NCBI RefSeq assembly: GCF_000472965.1
Contig: NZ_AXAU01000002.1
Location: 292,751 to 356,750 of the forward strand
Source of the DNA: Bradyrhizobium murdochi
GTDB taxonomy: Bacteria; Pseudomonadota; Alphaproteobacteria; Rhizobiales; Xanthobacteraceae
DNA length: 64,000 bases
Direction of reading: 5' to 3'
Shown here: positions 54,273-63,459 of the stretch, piece after piece
Layout of the letters: each line of letters begins with the position of its first letter
Numbering within the stretch: position 1 is the stretch's first letter
Notes under the pieces: model-generated
What the model was told of the DNA's origin: nothing
Seen by the model: the letters and a program-made list of their open reading frames with translations, nothing else
Databases searched by the model: none
Made by a program: the position numbers and the translations under genes

Positions 54273-54845
54273 ATGTTGAGCGTGATCATTCCGACCGAAG
54301 GGGTAGAACAGCCCGCCGTCGCCACGCTGGCGGCACTCGTGCCGGGAGCCGCAGCCGGCGTCATCCGCGAAGTGCTGCTGGTCGACAGGGCCGGCAACGG
54401 CGTGATCGAACGGGTGGCCGATGTGGCCGGTTGCCGCTTTCTCAAGTTCGAGGGGACGCGCGCAGCGGCGCTGGCCGCCGGGGCGCGGGCGGCGCGCTCG
54501 CCATGGCTGATGTTCCTGCACGCCGGCGCGGTGCTCGACAGCGGCTGGATCGACGAGACCACGCAATTCATCCAGAACGTATCGCTCAGCGGCCGGCCGC
54601 GCGCCGGCGTATTTCGCTATGCCCGCTCGCCCTATGCCGAGACGCGGCTGCGCGACGGCTTCAAATTCGTCGCCCGCATGGTCGCCGGGCCATCGGCGGA
54701 ACAGGGGCTCCTGATCGCCCGCGATCATTATGAGCGGCTTGGCGGCTACCGGCCGGATGCCCGCCGCTCCGAGACGCGGTTGCTGCGCCAGCTTGGTCGC
54801 TCGGCGCGCACCCAGTTGCGCAGCCGGATCATGGTCGTCGCCTAG
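54273..54845 (+). CDS. Glycosyltransferase family 2-like protein
   Basis: A 190-residue GT-A-fold protein. It opens MLSVIIPTEGVEQPAVATLA, then VREVLLVDR-type IREVLLVDRAGNGVIERVAD, and GARAARSPWLMFLHAGAVLD where a metal site is expected, although the usual DxD is changed to HAG. This may lower or abolish catalysis. ATG 54273 was chosen because the conserved strand starts there; an upstream ATG at 54222 is possible. Confidence 0.75.
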   Translation: MLSVIIPTEGVEQPAVATLAALVPGAAAGVIREVLLVDRAGNGVIERVADVAGCRFLKFEGTRAAALAAGARAARSPWLMFLHAGAVLDSGWIDETTQFIQNVSLSGRPRAGVFRYARSPYAETRLRDGFKFVARMVAGPSAEQGLLIARDHYERLGGYRPDARRSETRLLRQLGRSARTQLRSRIMVVA

Positions 54846-54908
54846 GGCGGCCCAACACAAAATATCGAAAACAACCCCATGCAAAGTAGAACGGGCGCTG
54901 GCGCGCCT

Positions 54909-54937
54909 TTGCCGGATGCCGCGGCCGGAAATATACT
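54909..54937 (+). promoter_or_regulatory. Sigma-70-type promoter of the MarR-GNAT gene
   Basis: -35 TTGCCG at 54909-54914 and -10 TATACT at 54932-54937 with exactly 17 bases between them. It lies about 50 bases upstream of the ATG 54986, in an abruptly AT-rich stretch. Confidence 0.55.
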
Positions 54938-54970
54938 TGCTAAAATCAAATATATCTTTGACAATAGCAA
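54937..54970. promoter_or_regulatory. Operator candidate for the MarR-GNAT regulator
   Basis: Inverted arms TTGCTA (54937-54942) and TAGCAA (54965-54970), extended by ATAT on both sides, in an AT-rich stretch covering the start of transcription. The position suits autorepression. Confidence 0.45.
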
Positions 54971-54985
54971 ATATCGAGGTGCCCG

Positions 54986-55915
54986 ATGTCTCAGATGAAT
55001 TCCGAACAAGAAGTCGCGGCCGTTCGCGCCTTCAACCGCTTCTATACCCGCAAGCTCGGCATCATCGAGCCGAAGCTTCTGCACAGCCCGTTCACGCTGC
55101 AGGAAGCGCGCATCATGTACGAGATCAGGCATCGCCCGGCCTGCACTGCCACCGACCTCACCCGTGACCTCGGCCTCGATCCCGGCTTCCTGAGCCGGAC
55201 CTTGCAGGGGCTACAGCGCCGCCAGATCGTGACGCGAAAGCCTTCAAAGGACGACGGTCGCGTCAACGAACTCTCGCTCACCGCGAAGGGGCGCTCCGCC
55301 CAGGCCGAGCTCGAGCGCCGCGCGCGCGAGGAAGTTGGAAGCCTGCTCGCTGTGCTGGACGACAATCAGCGCAACGCCGTCGTCCGCGCGATGACGACAA
55401 TCGAACAGACGCTGGAGCGCCCGACGGCGAAGCCGGCCGCCTTTCTCTTGCGCAGCCATCGACCTGGCGACATCGGCTGGGTGATCTCGAGCCAGGCAAA
55501 GGCCTATGCCGAGGAGTATGGCTGGGACATCAGCTACGAGGCGCTGGTCGCCGAGATCTGCGCGCAGTTCATCAAAAACTATGATGCTTCGCGCGAGCAT
55601 TGCTGGATCGCGGAAGCAGGCGGCGAGCCGGTCGGCTCGATCTTTCTGGTGAAGGGCGGCGATGACGTCGCAAAGCTGCGGCTGTTGCTGGTGGAGAGAA
55701 AGGCGCGCGGGCTCGGCGTCGGCCGAGCGCTCGTCGAGCAATGCGTCCGCGCGGCGCGCGAGAAAGGCTACAAGAAAATGACGCTGTGGACCCAAAGCAT
55801 CCTAGTCGCCGCGCGCGGCATCTATCAGGCCGCGGGCTTCCGTCGCATCAAGGAAGAGCCGCACCATAGCTTTGGCGTCGATCTTGTCGGCGAAACCTGG
55901 GAGCTGGACCTGTGA
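54986..55915 (+). CDS. MarR-type regulator fused to GNAT acetyltransferase
   Basis: A 309-residue protein of two domains. The N-terminal winged helix (residues 30-130) reads LLHSPFTLQEARIMYEIRHR and LGLDPGFLSRTLQGLQRRQI then NELSLTAKGRSAQAEL; the GNAT domain (about 150-309) has LVERKARGLGVGRALVEQCV and LWTQSILVAARGIYQAAGFR. Such bifunctional regulators are frequent in proteobacteria and may sense acetyl-CoA or a substrate. GTGA overlap couples it to a 51-residue gene. Confidence 0.88.
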   Translation: MSQMNSEQEVAAVRAFNRFYTRKLGIIEPKLLHSPFTLQEARIMYEIRHRPACTATDLTRDLGLDPGFLSRTLQGLQRRQIVTRKPSKDDGRVNELSLTAKGRSAQAELERRAREEVGSLLAVLDDNQRNAVVRAMTTIEQTLERPTAKPAAFLLRSHRPGDIGWVISSQAKAYAEEYGWDISYEALVAEICAQFIKNYDASREHCWIAEAGGEPVGSIFLVKGGDDVAKLRLLLVERKARGLGVGRALVEQCVRAAREKGYKKMTLWTQSILVAARGIYQAAGFRRIKEEPHHSFGVDLVGETWELDL

Positions 55916-56067
55916 AGCCCGCGCGTCGCGATCGTCCGCGACGCGTCACGCCCGAACTGATCGACTTCCATGTCAAGCGCGCACGTCAATTGCGCGTCGA
56001 GGCCTGGCACAACATGTGGCGTGCGCTATGGGCGTTGCTGGTCAGGCTGAAGCGCCTTGGGCTTTAG
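55912..56067 (+). CDS. Small basic protein overlapping the MarR-GNAT gene
   Basis: A 51-residue frame starting at GTG 55912 inside the MarR-GNAT stop (GTGA). It contains 12 Arg, and the middle is an amphipathic helix, RARQLRVEAWHNMWRALWAL, then LVRLKRLGL. It resembles short basic DUF1127-like peptides that bind RNA, but the similarity is only in character. Its last 26 bases overlap the moaB end on the opposite strand. Confidence 0.5.
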   Translation: MKPARRDRPRRVTPELIDFHVKRARQLRVEAWHNMWRALWALLVRLKRLGL

Positions 56068-56602
56068 GCCGCCGCAGGTGCTCATCCAGCCGCGGCATGA
56101 TCTCGACGAAATTGCACGGGCGCGTGCGGTAATCGAGCTGGGCGGCAAGAATGCCGTCCCATGCATCGCGGCAAGCGCCCGGCGATCCCGGCAGGCAGAA
56201 GATGAAGGTCGCCCCCGCCACGCCGGCGGTGGCGCGGCTCTGCACCGTCGACGCGCCGATCTTGGCATGGCTCAGCATGTGAAAGGCGATGGAAAAACCA
56301 TCCATCCGCTTTTCGAACAGCGGCTCGACTGCCTCCGGCGTCACGTCACGGCCGGTGAAACCGGTGCCGCCTGTGGTGATGATCGCATCGACGCCAGGAT
56401 CGGCGATCCAGCGCTTGACGACGACGCGGATCGCATCGATGTCGTCGACGCTGATCTCGCGCGCGGCAAGATGATGGCCGGCCGCCGTCAGCCGGTCGGC
56501 CAGCGTGGCGCCGGATTTGTCGTCCGCCAGCGAGCGGGTATCCGAGATCGTCAACACCGCGATGTTCAGCGGCACGAATTGTTTGGTTTCATCGATGGAC
56601 AT
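56042..56602 (-). CDS. moaB: Molybdenum cofactor biosynthesis protein B
   Basis: A 186-residue MoaB/Mog-type protein that adenylates molybdopterin. Seen: LNIAVLTISDTRSLADDKSG and the substrate loop AIITTGGTGFTGRDVTPEAV, ending FIFCLPGSPGACRDAWDGIL. Length and motifs fit MoaB rather than MoeA. Its 3' end overlaps the small basic gene on the other strand. Confidence 0.93.
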   Translation of the reverse strand: MSIDETKQFVPLNIAVLTISDTRSLADDKSGATLADRLTAAGHHLAAREISVDDIDAIRVVVKRWIADPGVDAIITTGGTGFTGRDVTPEAVEPLFEKRMDGFSIAFHMLSHAKIGASTVQSRATAGVAGATFIFCLPGSPGACRDAWDGILAAQLDYRTRPCNFVEIMPRLDEHLRRPKAQGASA

Positions 56603-56616
56603 GACTGCTTTTTTCT

Positions 56617-56734
56617 CGTCATGCCTGGGCTTGTCCCGGGCATCGTTTCAATTCCTGGAAGTAAGACGTGCTTGGCCGGGCATAGGCGAGCGACAGCGAC
56701 GCCGTCCTTCAGACGGCTATGCCCGGCCATGACG
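56617..56734. repeat. Dispersed palindromic repeat, CGTCATGCCTGGGC type
   Basis: CGTCATGCCTGGGCTTGTCC / CGGGCATC at the left, CTATGCCCGGCCATGACG at the right, and an inner hairpin GACGCCGTCCTTCAGACGGC. It is one of the GTCATG/GGCCGGG rhizobial families and lies upstream of moaB. Confidence 0.7.
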
Positions 56735-56751
56735 AATTACTTCTGCTCAAG

Positions 56752-57687
56752 CTACAACGCTCCCGCCGCAAACGTGTTGCAGGCCTGCACCGTGCCCTGC
56801 TGGTAGCCGGTCATGAACCACTGCTTGCGCTGCGCTGCCGAGCCGTGGGTGAAGCTGTCGGGCACCACCCTGCCCGTCGACTGCCGCTGCAGCGTGTCAT
56901 CGCCGATCGCGGTTGCTGTCTTCAGTGCCGCATCGATATCGCCGGGCTCGATGAAGCCCGGACGCTTCTTCTCTTCGCGATTGACCCAGACGCCGGAAAG
57001 ACAATCCGCCTGCAGTTCGACCTTGACCTGCAGCGCATTGGCTTCCGCCTTGCTGCCGGCCTGCTGCTGCAACCGCTGCACGCGCGGCAGGATGCCGAGC
57101 AGGTTCTGGATGTGATGTCCTGCTTCATGCGCGATGATGTAGGCGGCCGTGAACTTGCAGGCGCTGCCCGAACAGCCGCGGAAGCGCGTCTCGACTTCGC
57201 GGAAGAAACTGGTGTCGAGGAAGATCTGCTTGTCCGGCGGACAGTAGAACGGTCCCATCGCCGACTGCGCCATGCCGCAGCGGCCGCCATTGGTGGCGTT
57301 GCGAAACAGCACGATGCGGGGACCGGTGTAATTTTGGCCGCTGGACTGGAAGATCTCGCTCCAGCGGTCGTCGATCTCGCCGAGAATGCCGGCGATCATG
57401 CTGCCGACTTCATCCTTCGGCGCGCCGGTCTTGGCCGGTCCCGACCGGCGATCGGTTTGATACGTCGGCGCCTGACCGCCGCCGGTCAGGATTTCGGCGC
57501 CGCCGATCAGGATACGTGGATCGATGCCGAAGGCGTAGCCGACGAGGCCGAGCACGATGATGGTGCCGATGCCGAGCCCGCCGCCGCCCATCGGCAGGCC
57601 AAAGCCGCCACCGCCGCCCGTTCCGCCGCCGCCCTGGTCGCGACGGTCTTCGATGTCGTCGCTGCGACGGAAATCATCGTAACGCAT
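56752..57687 (-). CDS. Neutral zinc metallopeptidase (YpfJ family)
   Basis: A 311-residue metalloprotease with an N-terminal hydrophobic helix (about residues 35-52, after a glycine-rich linker) and the zinc site IIAHEAGHHIQNLLGILPRV near residue 187 (HExxH). A downstream acidic ligand is expected within ELQADCLSGVWVNREE. Anchored in the inner membrane with the catalytic part outside. Faces away from ccrM. Confidence 0.9.
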   Translation of the reverse strand: MRYDDFRRSDDIEDRRDQGGGGTGGGGGFGLPMGGGGLGIGTIIVLGLVGYAFGIDPRILIGGAEILTGGGQAPTYQTDRRSGPAKTGAPKDEVGSMIAGILGEIDDRWSEIFQSSGQNYTGPRIVLFRNATNGGRCGMAQSAMGPFYCPPDKQIFLDTSFFREVETRFRGCSGSACKFTAAYIIAHEAGHHIQNLLGILPRVQRLQQQAGSKAEANALQVKVELQADCLSGVWVNREEKKRPGFIEPGDIDAALKTATAIGDDTLQRQSTGRVVPDSFTHGSAAQRKQWFMTGYQQGTVQACNTFAAGAL

Positions 57688-57868
57688 GGCGCTATTTCCT
57701 CATCCCCGGCTGTCGGCCCGATCTTCAACGCGGCAATCACGTAAAATTTCCATTTCATTAATCAATAGCCCGCCCGGCAAAAATTGCCTAGTGCGCAAGC
57801 CGCCGCAATCTCTGCTGGTAATGTTGCCGATGATCTCTCTTCGCATTCTGCGTCGATAACTTTCTTGG

Positions 57869-57883
57869 TTAAGTCGATTTTTA
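57869..57883 (+). promoter_or_regulatory. CtrA-box-like sequence upstream of ccrM
   Basis: TTAA-GTCGATT-TTTA fits the CtrA consensus TTAA-N7-TTAA at seven of eight positions. It lies about 80-95 bases ahead of the ccrM ATG. In Caulobacter, CtrA activates ccrM, so this is a reasonable candidate. Confidence 0.4.
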
Positions 57884-57945
57884 CTTTGCCCGGTCAATGT
57901 ATCGCCAGTCGGTTGTTTAGTCCCGCGTCGCCGACAGCGTCGCCT

Positions 57946-59098
<1,153 letters not shown>

Positions 59099-59340
59099 GG
59101 CCTGGTTCACCACATCGCGTCCGGGGGTGCGGTCCGATGGCAGGGCCGCGCCAAAGCACCGTAACATGCGTACGGTTTGCGGGCCGACATGGCTCAAAAT
59201 GCGGCTTGCCCAGACCATGCGCAGCCAGCGTGATTGGCCGGCATGGCAGCCGTGCCACGCTTGCAGGTGGCGTTGTGCCTTTTCGCCCCTATTTGAAGAT
59301 AAATAAGCTATATTCATTTTCCCATTGCGAGATTACTCCC

Positions 59341-59667
59341 ATGCGCACACGAGGCTCCGAGTCCTTCATTGTGCTGCCGCTGCTGCCGATCTTCCTGATC
59401 GGCCTGTTTCCGATGCTGCTGTTGAGCTTGCTGGGTCCGGCTGGACTGATCATCCTCGGCATTCTGGTCGCCTGCGCAGGTCTAACCGACATTCTCGACG
59501 CCAGCGGCGCTTTCAGCGAGCAGATCATCGTCCACGGCTATGCGCGAGGATCGGAACGCGCAGGACAACGAACGGCACTGCGTTCGGAAGTGCGCTTCGC
59601 ATCCGTTATGATCGCTGCCGGTGCGGGCCTGGCCGTCGCCGGCATAGGCGGTCTGGCGCTATTGTAA
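59341..59667 (+). CDS. Small hydrophobic membrane protein of unknown function
   Basis: A 108-residue protein with three hydrophobic segments (IVLPLLPIFLIGLFPMLLLS, LIILGILVACAGLTDILDAS and the final VMIAAGAGLAVAGIGGLALL). An upstream frame extends from 59137, but the ATG at 59341 is the first with membrane character. No known domain. About 240 bases downstream of ccrM; nothing else is seen between them. Confidence 0.55.
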   Translation: MRTRGSESFIVLPLLPIFLIGLFPMLLLSLLGPAGLIILGILVACAGLTDILDASGAFSEQIIVHGYARGSERAGQRTALRSEVRFASVMIAAGAGLAVAGIGGLALL

Positions 59668-59803
59668 GGGTCCGGCCCCGGCCGGTCACAAACTCGTCGC
59701 TTGCGCATCCCGCAAAAATTTGAGCATGGACGTGGCGCCCGGCGGTAATGCGCCGCTCGCCGCCCAAGTTTTCCTTGCAAGAAGCAATGGAGGAGAATTC
59801 CAA

Positions 59804-60490
59804 ATGCTCAAGTTCTATTTCAACGGCTCGCCCAACCCGACCAAGGTCGCGCTCTTTCTCGAGGAAGCCGGCATCGCGTATCAGCCGGTCGCCATCGACA
59901 CCCGCAAGGGCGACCAGTTCAAGCCGGAATATCTCGCCATCAATCCGAACGCCAAGGTGCCCGCCATCGACGACGACGGCGTCACAGTGTTCGACAGCAA
60001 CGCCATCCTGCTTTATCTGGCGGAAAAGACCGGCAAGTTTCTGCCCTCGAACACGCCAGCCAACCGCGGTGAACTGCTGTCATGGCTGATGTTCGTCGCC
60101 ACCGGCGTCGGACCGTTCTCCGGCCAGGCCGTCCACTTCAAGCATTTTGCGCCCGAAAAGATCGACTACGCCCACAACCGCTACCAGTTCGAGGCGCAGC
60201 GACATTTCGGCATTCTCAACGACCATCTGGCCAAGCGTCGCTACATGGTCGGCGACACCTACACCATCGTAGACATGGACGTGTGGGGCTGGGCACGCAT
60301 GATGCCCTTCGTTCTCGGCGAAGAAGCGGCCGCAAAATATCCCAACGTCAAACGGCTGGTCGACGAGATCTCGGCACGTCCGGCAGCGGCCAAGGCGATC
60401 GCGCTGAAGGATAATTTCAAGTTCAAGGCCGAGATGGACGACGAGGCCCGCAGCAACATGTTCAAGCATCTGTCGGTGAAGGCCGCTTGA
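59804..60490 (+). CDS. Glutathione S-transferase family protein
   Basis: A 228-residue GST. The thioredoxin-like N-domain starts MLKFYFNGSPNPTKVALFLE and includes NPNAKVPAIDDDGVTVFDSN, where the cis-Pro and the glutathione gamma-Glu contact Asp-Ser are seen. The C-domain has KRRYMVGDTYTIVDMDVWGW. ATG 59804 with GGAGGA about 9 bases upstream fixes the start. Reaction unspecified; YfcG/YghU-like types are closest. Confidence 0.88.
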   Translation: MLKFYFNGSPNPTKVALFLEEAGIAYQPVAIDTRKGDQFKPEYLAINPNAKVPAIDDDGVTVFDSNAILLYLAEKTGKFLPSNTPANRGELLSWLMFVATGVGPFSGQAVHFKHFAPEKIDYAHNRYQFEAQRHFGILNDHLAKRRYMVGDTYTIVDMDVWGWARMMPFVLGEEAAAKYPNVKRLVDEISARPAAAKAIALKDNFKFKAEMDDEARSNMFKHLSVKAA

Positions 60491-60510
60491 GCAGGCTGGC
60501 ACCGAAACCT

Positions 60511-60604
60511 GTAGGGTGGGCAAAGGCGCAATTGCGCCGTGCCCACCGTTCTTTTTGAAGCATGTCTTGAGAATGGTGGGCACGCTTCGCTCTGCCCACC
60601 CTAC
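60511..60604. repeat. Family A palindromic repeat
   Basis: GTAGGGTGGGCAAAGGCGCA / TTGCGCCGTGCCCACC and ATGGTGGGCACGCTTCGC / TCTGCCCACCCTAC. It lies 20 bases after the GST stop. Confidence 0.88.
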
Positions 60605-60632
60605 AAGCCGAGCTCCGCCGTACCTCCAAGCC

Positions 60633-61067
60633 TCAAACCGCAACAACAAGCTTCCGCTCTGCCGGGAACGGCCCGAGCACACGCTCGACCAGCGCGGAGT
60701 CGCAATATTCCTTGATCTCCTTGATCTTGCCGTCCTCGATGCGCCAGACCATGCAATATTGATTGTCGTAGCGGATGCCGTCCTTGGTGATGTTGTCGCC
60801 CCGCGCTTCGACGACAACGTAATCGCCTTCCGCGATGAAGTTGAAGGCCACCGTGCGCGGGCGTGCGGTAGCGAGGCGTGAGCGCAAATGACCCATCAGT
60901 CCGTTATTGATCGCATCGCGCCCCCTAAATTCGTGCGACCACGAATACTGACCGGTAACGATCCAGGTTGCGTCCTCGGCAAGGTTGTCGAGAAATGTCG
61001 TCCCGCTCCGGTTGGCGGAATCCGTGTAGACCTGCTGCACTAATTTCTTGTTCGCTGCTGCGCTCAT
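60633..61067 (-). CDS. NTF2-like/SnoaL-like small protein
   Basis: A 144-residue cone-fold protein. Typical parts: NKKLVQQVYTDSANRSGTTF then LDNLAEDATWIVTGQYSWSH, and VVVEARGDNITKDGIRYDNQ with YCMVWRIEDGKIKEIKEYCD. This family includes cyclases, isomerases and binding proteins, and the activity is not predictable. Divergent from the LysR gene, whose regulator it may be a target of. Confidence 0.78.
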   Translation of the reverse strand: MSAAANKKLVQQVYTDSANRSGTTFLDNLAEDATWIVTGQYSWSHEFRGRDAINNGLMGHLRSRLATARPRTVAFNFIAEGDYVVVEARGDNITKDGIRYDNQYCMVWRIEDGKIKEIKEYCDSALVERVLGPFPAERKLVVAV

Positions 61068-61134
61068 GGCGGCTTCTCCTTTGATCCAGTATCGACATCA
61101 TCGCGCGCCGCGCGGCATTCTTCCAATCAATAGA

Positions 61135-61151
61135 GAATATGATATATATTC
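61135..61151. promoter_or_regulatory. LysR operator candidate
   Basis: GAATAT-GATAT-ATATTC, a perfect 6-bp inverted repeat with a 5-base spacer, directly upstream of the LysR ATG (61157) and about 70 bases before the divergent NTF2-like gene. Fits the interrupted dyad type used by LysR regulators. Confidence 0.5.
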
Positions 61152-61156
61152 ACTCC

Positions 61157-62077
61157 ATGAATTTGAATTCGCTTGACCTCAATCTGCTGGTGGCGCTTGA
61201 CGCGCTCTTGAGGGAAACCAGCGTCAGCCGCGCGGCGATGCGGATCGGGCTGTCGCAGCCGGCGGCGAGCCACGCGCTGCAGCGGCTGCGCGACCTGATC
61301 GGCGATCCACTTCTGGTACGCAATGGCGCGCGCATGGAGCTGACGCCGCGCGCACAGGCGTTGCGCGCGCCGCTGGCGCAGGCGCTCGATCAGGTACGCT
61401 CGCTGTTCATCGCCGATGAATTCGACGCCGCACGAAGCGAGCGCCAGTTTCGTCTGATGATGCCGGATCTGGCGGTCGAGCTTCTGATGCCGCCGCTGAT
61501 GGAGAAGATTACCAAGGCTGCGCCGAACGTCCGGATCGACGTGGTACCATGGCGCGGGCCGGCGATCTTCACCGCCGAATTCGCTCGCACCATCGATCTC
61601 GTGATCTCGATCGGCAACGCCTTCACCGGATTTCATCGGCAACGTCTCTACACCGACAGCGACGCGCTTGCAGTCCGGCGCGGTCATCCGGCCGGCGCGC
61701 GACTGAAGCGGATCGAAAGCTTTCTCCACGCGCGCCATGTCGCGGTCGTGATCCGCGGCCAGAGCGAGGACCTGATCGACATGTGGTTGCGCCCCAAAGG
61801 CATCGAGCGGCGGATCGCGCTGGTCGTGCCGGGCTATATCGAGGCGCTGCACGTCGCCGCGCGCACCGATCTCGTCGCCTTCGTGCCGCGCCGGCTGATC
61901 GGTGCGCTGTCGAAGCAACTGTCGCTTTCAGCCGTCGCGCCGCCGCTCGATCCCGGAATCGACGAGCAATTCATGTTCTATCCGACCCGCGCCCAGATGG
62001 ACCCCGGCTCGATCTGGCTGCGCAACATCATGCTCGGCATCGGCCGCGAGATGGAGCGCGCGAAAAAGGCGGCGTAG
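61157..62077 (+). CDS. LysR-family transcriptional regulator
   Basis: A 306-residue regulator. The winged helix opens LDLNLLVALDALLRETSVSR, then AAMRIGLSQPAASHALQRLR, with the cofactor-binding domain from about residue 90 (FRLMMPDLAVELLMPPLMEK). Start taken at 61157: the earlier ATG at 61139 would place the dyad operator inside the gene. Most likely regulates the divergent NTF2-like gene. The TAG stop lies within a family A repeat. Confidence 0.88.
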   Translation: MNLNSLDLNLLVALDALLRETSVSRAAMRIGLSQPAASHALQRLRDLIGDPLLVRNGARMELTPRAQALRAPLAQALDQVRSLFIADEFDAARSERQFRLMMPDLAVELLMPPLMEKITKAAPNVRIDVVPWRGPAIFTAEFARTIDLVISIGNAFTGFHRQRLYTDSDALAVRRGHPAGARLKRIESFLHARHVAVVIRGQSEDLIDMWLRPKGIERRIALVVPGYIEALHVAARTDLVAFVPRRLIGALSKQLSLSAVAPPLDPGIDEQFMFYPTRAQMDPGSIWLRNIMLGIGREMERAKKAA

Positions 62078-62160
62078 GACGGGCAAAGGCGCGCTTGCGC
62101 CGTGCCCACCATCTATCCGCTCGCATGAATGGTGGGCACGCTTCGCTTTGCCCACCCTAC
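62074..62160. repeat. Family A palindromic repeat overlapping the LysR stop codon
   Basis: GTAGGACGGGCAAAGGCGCG / CTTGCGCCGTGCCCACCAT and ATGGTGGGCACGCTTCGC / TTTGCCCACCCTAC. Element bases 2-4 are the LysR TAG stop. Confidence 0.88.
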
Positions 62161-62170
62161 GAAACCAAAC

Positions 62171-62277
62171 CCTCATGGTGAGGAGACGCTTAGCGTCGTC
62201 TCGAACCATGCGGCTCCGCTGGCGCCATTCATCCTTCGAGACGCGCTTCGCGCTCCTCAGGATGAGGTCTGGCGTAT
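62171..62277. repeat. Dispersed palindromic repeat, CCTCATGGTGAGGAG type
   Basis: CCTCATGGTGAGGAGACGCT and TCGTCTCGAACCATG at the left, CATCCTTCGAGACGCGCTTC and CGCTCCTCAGGATGAGG at the right. It fills the interval between the family A element and the GST gene. Confidence 0.75.
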
Positions 62278-62281
62278 GAGC

Positions 62282-62899
62282 TTACGCCTTCTCTTCCGCC
62301 ATGACCTTCTGCACGGCCGGACGCTCCGACATCCGCTTGCGGTGAGCGATCACCTTGGGCAGCGTCGCAACATCGACACCGTCGCCTTCCAGCCAGAGCC
62401 CGATCGTATACAGATAGGGGTCGCAGATCGTGTACTGCTCGCCCATCACCCACGGCCCCTTCAGCATGTCGCGCTCGATCAGCGCAAAGCACGCTGTCAT
62501 CGTCTCCGGTACCTTGCGCTTCATGTCGGCGAACGAAGTCTCCTCGGTCGCCCAGCGGGCGCCGCGCATCTTGTGCGCGTGCGCGACATGCACCGTGGAA
62601 CAGAGATAGCTGCTGATCGACTGCACTTGCGCGAATGCAAAGGGGTCCTGCGGCACGAGCTTCGCGTCTGGAAAGCTGTGCGCAATGAACGCAAGGATCG
62701 CCGGCGTCTCGGTCAGCACCCCATTGTCCGTCACCAGCGTGGGCACCCGACCCTTGGGGTTGATCTTGAGATAGTCCGGACTGTTCTGCTGGTTCTCTTT
62801 GAAGTTCAGCCGTTCGGCGCTGTAGGGCGCGCCAACCTCTTCCAGCGTGATATGCGAAGCGAGCGCGCAGGTGCCAGGGGCGTAGTAGAGCTTGAACAT
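62282..62899 (-). CDS. Glutathione S-transferase (beta-class-like)
   Basis: A 205-residue GST. It starts MFKLYYAPGTCALASHITLE with the beta-class cysteine region, then KINPKGRVPTLVTDNGVLTE (cis-Pro) and the C-domain ERDMLKGPWVMGEQYTICDP. Good ribosome binding site AGGA before the ATG 62899. It may take part in detoxification; substrate unknown. Confidence 0.87.
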   Translation of the reverse strand: MFKLYYAPGTCALASHITLEEVGAPYSAERLNFKENQQNSPDYLKINPKGRVPTLVTDNGVLTETPAILAFIAHSFPDAKLVPQDPFAFAQVQSISSYLCSTVHVAHAHKMRGARWATEETSFADMKRKVPETMTACFALIERDMLKGPWVMGEQYTICDPYLYTIGLWLEGDGVDVATLPKVIAHRKRMSERPAVQKVMAEEKA

Positions 62900-62982
62900 G
62901 GCGGTCCTCATGAGGAAAGCCGGACGTTAACGGCATGCCCCCGCGCCGTCCATCCCCGGTGGGTGGAGTACCCGCTCGCGGT

Positions 62983-63459
62983 TCAACTCGGTCGCGGCTG
63001 AAGCGTTCCCTCAATATAGACGCTGACGATGGTATCGTCGGCGGGATAATGCTCGGGCGCCACCGCCGTGAGCTGGGCCTGGATGCATTTCCACGCGCCG
63101 TTCTCGAACAGATAGGTGTCGGTGTACGTGGTCATGCCCGTCACTTCATTGCCATCGCGGCGGCGGGTGTGCTTGCTGGTGGAACGCACAAGCGCCACGT
63201 CTCCGACCACGGTGATGAGTTCATCCCGGACGTCCCAATAGACGATCACCTTTGGGTCAAAGGCCGTCGCCCAATATTTGAGATAAGTCGCGCGATCCCA
63301 TCGCTGGCCTGTCGGCCAGATGTTGATGAAACGCGGGTGAAGAATGGCGTCGTGCGAAGCCACGTCGCAGGTGACGAAATTATGGATGAAGCGGGCGTTC
63401 AGCGCGCGCAGTTCGTCCATCGTCGCGGCCGATTGATGATCACGCAGGGCATGTTGCAT
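62983..63459 (-). CDS. SnoaL/NTF2-like protein
   Basis: A 158-residue cone-fold protein: MDELRALNARFIHNFVTCDV then AILHPRFINIWPTGQRWDRA, TYTDTYLFENGAWKCIQAQL and VSVYIEGTLQPRPS at the end. The ATG at 63459, with GGGAGA 6 bases upstream, overlaps the end of the upstream regulator gene by 20 bases, so the two form one transcript. Probably the target of that regulator. Confidence 0.78.
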   Translation of the reverse strand: MQHALRDHQSAATMDELRALNARFIHNFVTCDVASHDAILHPRFINIWPTGQRWDRATYLKYWATAFDPKVIVYWDVRDELITVVGDVALVRSTSKHTRRRDGNEVTGMTTYTDTYLFENGAWKCIQAQLTAVAPEHYPADDTIVSVYIEGTLQPRPS

